Part shown: in pieces, positions 14,541 through 18,060 of the stretch
How the letters are laid out: every line of letters begins with the position of its first letter
Position numbering within the stretch: the stretch's first letter is position 1
DNA from: Candidatus Uhrbacteria bacterium RIFCSPLOWO2_02_FULL_49_11
GTDB taxonomy: Bacteria > Patescibacteriota > Patescibacteriia > 2-02-FULL-49-11
Length of the DNA: 18,060 nucleotides
Direction of reading: 5' to 3'
Assembly: GCA_001791465.1 (NCBI GenBank)
Contig: MGER01000065.1
Location: 1 to 18,060, forward strand
Program-made: the position numbers and the translations under genes
Notes under the pieces: model-generated
The model's input: the letters and a program-made list of their open reading frames with translations, nothing else
Databases searched by the model: none
Told to the model about the DNA's origin: nothing

Positions 14541-14588
14541 CGCAGGTGTTAGCCTGCCTGCGCAGGCTCGCCTGCGCGAGCAGGCAGG
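14541..14588. repeat. GC-rich palindromic multi-hairpin element (CCTGC/GCAGG units)
   Basis: CCTGCCTGC (14553-14561) pairs with GCAGGCAGG (14580-14588), and inside it GCAGGC (14562-14567) pairs with GCCTGC (14570-14575). A competing stem, GCTCGC (14566-14571) with GCGAGC (14576-14581), and another, CGCAGG (14541-14546) with CCTGCG (14557-14562), are mutually exclusive with the first. It sits in the AT-rich gap between the second glgA and the GalT-like gene. It may act as a transcript end or processing site, though no T-run follows, or it may be a dispersed REP-like repeat. Confidence 0.7.
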
Positions 14589-14625
14589 TATAATTCGCAT
14601 GAATTAATATATTGGTATTATATTT

Positions 14626-15555
14626 ATGCATTCTGAAATTCGCACCGATCTCATCCACGACCGTTTCGTGATTATCGCGCCCAAGCGCGGCAACCGTCCC
14701 CATGACGTGCAGCCAACGGAAGTGCCGGTGTCCTCGCGCGAGTGCCCCTTCTGCCAGGACCCGCTCATGCGCGCGAAAGGAATCTACACCGTGGCGAATC
14801 CCGCGCGCAAGGGGAAACCGTCATGGCTGATTAAGGTGATAAAAAATAAATTCCCGGTGGTATCCCCCGCCAATCCGCACGCCTACGGCGCCCAGGAAGT
14901 GGTGGTGGAGACGCCTGAACACAATGTGGAGATCGGCGAATTGCCGGATGCGCATATCATGCATATTTTCGAAACCTACATCGCACGAACCCGCGCGCTT
15001 TCCCGCGACAAAAAAATTAAATATATTCTCATCTTCAAAAACCACGGCGGCAAGGCAGGGGCATCGCTCGTGCATGCGCATTCCCAAATCTTCGCCACGG
15101 GATTTTTACCGCCCCACATCATTGACAAACTCACCAAAGGGCAGGAATACCGCATCGCGCACGGCGAATGCTACTATGACGAGCTTGTAAAGAGAGAAGA
15201 AAAGGGGCCGCGCCGCATCTTTTCCGACGCGCATATGGTCGCCTTCACGCCATATGCCTCGATATATAATTATGAAGCGTGGATCATGCCCCGCCGGCAC
15301 CTCGACAATATCACCCAACTCACGCACGAAGAGCTTCATTCGCTCGCGACGTTGACCAAACGCATCATCAGGAAAGTCAATGCATTGCAGATTTCCTACA
15401 ATTTTTACCTCCACCAGGCCATCACCGACAAGGAAGAACATTTTTATTTGCGCATCGCCCCCCGCCGCGATATCTGGGCGGGCATTGAGCTCGGCTCGCG
15501 CCTCATCATCAACACGGTCTCGCCCGAAGACGCCGCGCGGTATTATCGTTCTTAA
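14626..15555 (+). CDS. galT: GalT-like hexose-1-phosphate nucleotidylyltransferase
   Basis: This HIT-superfamily enzyme moves a nucleotidyl group between hexose 1-phosphate and NDP-sugar through a histidine intermediate. The 309-residue protein has a zinc knuckle with Cys40 and Cys43 (ECPFC), NKFP (74-77), ETPEHN with His99, and FKNHGGKAGASLVHAHSQI (137-155), where His150 and His152 correspond to the catalytic H-x-H. HFYLRIAPRRDIWAGIE near the C-terminus is also GalT-type. The active-site motif reads HAHSQ instead of the HPHCQ/HPHSQ of classical GalT, and the protein is shorter than the E. coli enzyme (about 350). Lying behind glycogen synthases, it may work as a UDP- or ADP-glucose phosphorylase linking glucose 1-phosphate to nucleotide sugars (inference). 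Classical Leloir GalT activity remains possible. Confidence 0.85.
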   Translation: MHSEIRTDLIHDRFVIIAPKRGNRPHDVQPTEVPVSSRECPFCQDPLMRAKGIYTVANPARKGKPSWLIKVIKNKFPVVSPANPHAYGAQEVVVETPEHNVEIGELPDAHIMHIFETYIARTRALSRDKKIKYILIFKNHGGKAGASLVHAHSQIFATGFLPPHIIDKLTKGQEYRIAHGECYYDELVKREEKGPRRIFSDAHMVAFTPYASIYNYEAWIMPRRHLDNITQLTHEELHSLATLTKRIIRKVNALQISYNFYLHQAITDKEEHFYLRIAPRRDIWAGIELGSRLIINTVSPEDAARYYRS

Positions 15556-15598
15556 ACCTTTATTTCAAAAATTGTACTCATATTAAGCACGAAAAAAT

Positions 15599-15958
15599 AT
15601 GGGCATGGTTGGAAATTTTCATACGCACGAAGCGTTTATCAAAAGAGAATTAAAACGCGCGCATGGCGACGCGGGGTGGCGGGATTTGTCGGATTATCAC
15701 CACACGCAAATCCACAATTTTCAGCATGAGCGGCTGGTCCATTTGCTCGTGACCCTGACGTATGCCTTGGCCAATCTCATTACCCTTGCGCTCACGCTCG
15801 CATTTCCCAGCATTGGCGCAGTAATTTTGGACGTTATCCTGCTTGTGATGTTCGCGTTTTACGTCTGGCATTATTTTGCTCTGGAAAACGGCATTGCGCG
15901 GTTGTACCAATTGGACCAAGAAATTATCAAAAAATGCTTGAGCAAATTGAAGACATGA
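15599..15958 (+). CDS. Small two-helix membrane protein, His-rich N-terminus
   Basis: I do not recognise the function. The 119-residue protein has an amphipathic, charged N-terminal half rich in His (HTH, YHH, QIH, QHE at residues 8-44), then two hydrophobic helices at about 47-68 and 71-93 joined by a Pro turn, and a Lys-rich cytoplasmic tail. A hairpin in the membrane with both ends in the cytoplasm fits best. Its stop codon overlaps the next start as ATGA (15955-15958), so the following reading frame is probably translationally coupled. An internal ATG at 15605 is an alternative start. Codon use is like the neighbouring genes and it looks real. Confidence 0.7.
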   Translation: MGMVGNFHTHEAFIKRELKRAHGDAGWRDLSDYHHTQIHNFQHERLVHLLVTLTYALANLITLALTLAFPSIGAVILDVILLVMFAFYVWHYFALENGIARLYQLDQEIIKKCLSKLKT

Positions 15959-16164
15959 GTACCACCCATGTGTCTGCGATGGTGACCGATGAAGGAAAGG
16001 GGTTTAATCATGAAGCGTTGCTTGATCCTAGACGACCAGGAAACTTATTAAAGGAGAGCGGGCGCGGAGTGTTTATTATGAAAGAATATATGAAGGTGGA
16101 ATATTTAGGTGACGGAAACAAGGTGCGTCTAGAATTGCCGCGGACAGATGGAATAACCCCGTAG
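15955..16164 (+). CDS. RsbW-like anti-sigma/HATPase domain, C-terminal half only
   Basis: The 69-residue product has the G1 box VTDEGKGFN and the G2 box NLLKESGRGVFIM of the GHKL ATPase fold found in serine-kinase anti-sigma factors of the RsbW/SpoIIAB type. It then has the final strand GNKVRLEL. The N-terminal half of the domain, with the first strands and the N-box helix that binds Mg-ATP, is absent: upstream DNA encodes the membrane protein in another frame. So it is a 5'-truncated remnant or a very short domain that cannot bind ATP normally. An earlier in-frame ATG at 15934 would add only seven residues. The 4-base ATGA overlap with the membrane protein gene suggests it is still translated. 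Confidence 0.6.
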   Translation: MSTTHVSAMVTDEGKGFNHEALLDPRRPGNLLKESGRGVFIMKEYMKVEYLGDGNKVRLELPRTDGITP

Positions 16165-16178
16165 GGTTTTATGTGGCC

Positions 16179-16796
16179 ATGGAAATTATTTTAGCCACCC
16201 GCAATATTGATAAGCTGAAACAGTTCTCTATCTTTTTCAAGGATTTAGGGCTGTCGCTTGTGTTGCCGCGGCAGGACATCAGCGTGGATGAAGACAGGCC
16301 GACCCTGCGGGAGAATGCGGAGAAAAAGGCGCTCGCATATTCTGCTGTGTATCCGCAGCAGTTTGTCGTAGCCACTGATGGCGGCATTACTATTCCCTAC
16401 CTAGGAGAAGGCTGGAACCATGTGTGGACGCGCAGGCTTTCCGGGCTCGATATCTCCAGCGCATTCACCGACCGAGAGCGTTGCGAATCACTACTCGCGT
16501 TGTTAAAGGACGCGAAGGGTGAAGAGCGTAGAGTGTCATGGCGCGAGGCGTATGCGGTCGCGCACGGCGGCAGGATTATCTTCTCGGAAGAGCTGTCCGG
16601 CGCCGATGACCAGGGGATCCTCCTAGACCACATCCCCGATGATTTTCAGGAGAGCGGTTATTGGATTGGCTATCTGTGGTACGAACCGCGGTTCAAAAAG
16701 CATTATATGGCGCTCACGGAGGAAGAAAAGAAAAGCCGTGACTGCGCCACCGCTCAGTTCATCCGGCTCATTAAGGAAATGAGTATTATATTATAG
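16179..16796 (+). CDS. Divergent RdgB/HAM1-like non-canonical purine NTP pyrophosphatase
   Basis: The family hydrolyses dITP, ITP and XTP to monophosphates, cleaning the nucleotide pool. The 205-residue product starts MEIILATRNIDKLKQF, the family phosphate-binding N-terminus (ILATxNxxKLxE), and contains LRENAEKKALAYSAVY (ENAxxKA). VVATDGGITIPYLGEGWNHVWTRRLSG stands where canonical enzymes have ADDSGLxVxxLxGxPGVYSARY. The core fold is clear but the specificity segment is unusual, and the C-terminal part (GYWIGYLWYEPRFKKHYMALTEEEK) is only loosely similar. ATG 16179 was chosen by family alignment. A GTG at 16173 has AGGG six bases upstream and is a fair alternative that adds two residues. Substrate is uncertain. 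Confidence 0.75.
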   Translation: MEIILATRNIDKLKQFSIFFKDLGLSLVLPRQDISVDEDRPTLRENAEKKALAYSAVYPQQFVVATDGGITIPYLGEGWNHVWTRRLSGLDISSAFTDRERCESLLALLKDAKGEERRVSWREAYAVAHGGRIIFSEELSGADDQGILLDHIPDDFQESGYWIGYLWYEPRFKKHYMALTEEEKKSRDCATAQFIRLIKEMSIIL

Positions 16797-16866
16797 AGAA
16801 TAGATCACGGATTGTGGGAGTGGGAGTGAGTGTAAGATGTGAAAATAGCGGGCGATTCCGCGAAAG

Positions 16867-16900
16867 TCCTCCTTGCTTCGGCAGGTGAGGATTTTATTTC
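16867..16900 (+). terminator. Rho-independent terminator with TTCG loop
   Basis: A 10-bp stem with one bulged base (16867-16876 with 16881-16891) closes a TTCG tetraloop and is followed by TTTTATTTC. It lies 70 bases after the NTP pyrophosphatase stop and separates it from the aminotransferase. Confidence 0.8.
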
Positions 16901-17020
16901 TATATGTGGCCGAAATGCCGCATTCTGGCCATAGTTTTGCTTGATACGGGCAGCATTTTGTGGGATCATGTGGACAACCAGCGATACGGCATTATACACA
17001 CAAAAAGCTGGTATTTGAAT

Positions 17021-18060
17021 ATGCTTGAACCAATCAGGCCTTTCAGTAAACGGATAACTAAAATCGAAGTTTCCGCCATCAAGCAGATGGCGCTGAGGGC
17101 TATGGAGTACCAGAACGTGGTGTCGTTCGGTTGGGGCGTGCCATCTTTCAGAACCAAAGAGGGGATACGGGACGCAGTGCGTGAAGCGTTTCAGAATGAT
17201 CCGCACGTGGATAAATATGCGCCCGTGCCCGGGCTCTTTGCCTTGCGCGAAAAAATCGCGCGCACCTGGCCGAAACGCTACGGATTTGAGATCTCGCCAA
17301 AAGAGGTGCTCGTGTCTGCGGGCGCCATGGAGGCGATGATGGGATTGATGATGGTGCTTTTCGATCCTGGAGACGAGGTACTCGTGATGGACCCGGGATT
17401 CGCGTCGCACATCGAGGAAATGGAAGTGACCGGCCTTGTTCCTTCGTTTGTCCATCTGGACGAATCAAAGGGATGGGGATTGACGGAGCGCGCATTGCAG
17501 GACGCGATCAGCGAAAAAAGCAGAGGGATCATCATTATCAATCCCAACAATCCCACCGGCCACATGTATACGCGGGAAGACATTGAGTTATTGGCGCGTA
17601 CCGCGGTGCGCCACAATCTGTGGCTCATCGTGGATGAGCCGTACGAGTACTTGGTATTCGACGGGAAAAAATTATTTCACCCCCTGCTGGTCCCAGAAGC
17701 GCGGAATAATGTGATTGCCGTGCATTCATTTTCCAAGAAATTCGCCATGACCGGCTGGCGCGTCGGGTATTTCGTGGGGTCGGAGGAGCTGGTGAAAGAA
17801 TTCATGAAATTCCACGACAATACGATTGTGAGCGCGCCGCGCATCTCGCAAATTGCGGCGCTCGCCGCGCTCGATATCCCGGACAGCGCATTTGCGGATG
17901 AATTAAAAGAGATGCACGCGCGCAGAGACCTGATCTGCCATTGGCTCGACAAGATGCCGGACCTTTTCACTTATGTGCGCCCCACTGGCGCGTATTACAT
18001 TTTCCCGAAAATCATCGCGCCGGGATTTAATGATATAACGCTTGCCAATCATCTTCTCGA
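17021..18060 (+). CDS. PLP-dependent aminotransferase, class I/II (3' end outside window)
   Basis: It is a fold-type I aminotransferase of the aspartate/aromatic aminotransferase kind, about 346 residues visible with no stop before the window end. Visible blocks are VSFGWGVPSF (substrate-loop equivalent of the family's xxxGxPxF), YAPVPGLFALREKIA, SAGAMEAMMGLMMVLFDPGDEVLVMDPGF, IIINPNNPTGHMY, WLIVDEPYEYLVFDG with the PLP-ring Asp and Tyr, and HSFSKKFAMTGWRVGYFVG with the Schiff-base Lys. It ends in the RPTGAYYIFPKI region. ATG 17021 begins MLEPIRPFSKRI, a usual length before the first conserved block. The frame is also open back to an ATG at 16904, but those residues do not look like the family. 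Amino-donor specificity cannot be fixed. Confidence 0.9.
   Translation, partial: MLEPIRPFSKRITKIEVSAIKQMALRAMEYQNVVSFGWGVPSFRTKEGIRDAVREAFQNDPHVDKYAPVPGLFALREKIARTWPKRYGFEISPKEVLVSAGAMEAMMGLMMVLFDPGDEVLVMDPGFASHIEEMEVTGLVPSFVHLDESKGWGLTERALQDAISEKSRGIIIINPNNPTGHMYTREDIELLARTAVRHNLWLIVDEPYEYLVFDGKKLFHPLLVPEARNNVIAVHSFSKKFAMTGWRVGYFVGSEELVKEFMKFHDNTIVSAPRISQIAALAALDIPDSAFADELKEMHARRDLICHWLDKMPDLFTYVRPTGAYYIFPKIIAPGFNDITLANHLL

Noticed and set aside
15934..15954. Earlier ATG for the RsbW-like fragment
   Set aside because: It adds seven residues without restoring the N-box region; the ATGA overlap at 15955 is the more typical coupled start.
16904..17020. N-terminal extension of the aminotransferase to an ATG at 16904
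   Set aside because: The frame is open but the added 39 residues do not resemble the family, and the start would lie only a few bases after the terminator.
1..18060. tRNA, rRNA, IS element or prophage
   Set aside because: No cloverleaf, rRNA motif, transposase, integrase or phage gene was recognised on either strand.

Overview
The window looks like a small-genome bacterium, most likely a Patescibacteria/CPR lineage. That is an inference from several things: compact minimal metabolism, AT-rich intergenic repeats between moderately GC-rich genes, very few Shine-Dalgarno motifs, a large Gly/Pro-rich exported protein, and archaeal-type glucose dehydrogenase and GH57 enzymes. No marker gene here fixes the lineage.

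Layout. Bases 1-477 (+) hold the C-terminal end of an MFS transporter, followed by a strong two-way terminator. A minus-strand run follows, read from right to left: glucose 1-dehydrogenase (7236-6112), decarboxylating 6-phosphogluconate dehydrogenase (6013-5102), a BadF/BadG-type sugar kinase (4993-4073), a single-domain asparaginase (3938-3450), a small hypothetical (3161-2760) and a membrane-anchored protein with a Pro/Gly/Gln-rich linker and a helical C-terminal domain (2718-634). Transaldolase (7381-8040, +) is divergent from the dehydrogenase. A short block with a terminator and a probably broken minus-strand gene for a secreted PEGA-like protein comes next. The rest is plus strand: yebC and ruvC; a polyglucan block of glycogen synthase, GH57 enzyme, second glycogen synthase and GalT-like nucleotidyltransferase; a two-helix membrane protein overlapping a truncated RsbW-like ATPase; a divergent RdgB/HAM1-like NTP pyrophosphatase; a terminator; and an aminotransferase cut by the window end.

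How the genes fit. Glucose dehydrogenase, 6PGDH, a sugar kinase and transaldolase could together form an oxidative route from free glucose into pentose phosphates without glucose-6-phosphate dehydrogenase (inference). The two glycogen synthases, GH57 enzyme and GalT-like protein form a polyglucan synthesis and remodelling cassette. yebC-ruvC is a widely conserved pair.

Most notable. (1) Dispersed elements built from degenerate 7-bp units occupy three intergenic regions as heptad-phased inverted arms, two of them around a GC hairpin. They end directly at the start codons of three genes. Perfect 4x7-bp arrays also sit on the start codon of, and inside, the second glycogen synthase gene. (2) The GH57 enzyme carries a C-terminal UVR-type motif, an unexpected fusion. 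(3) Two probable gene remnants: the frameshifted PEGA-like gene and the RsbW-like half-domain.
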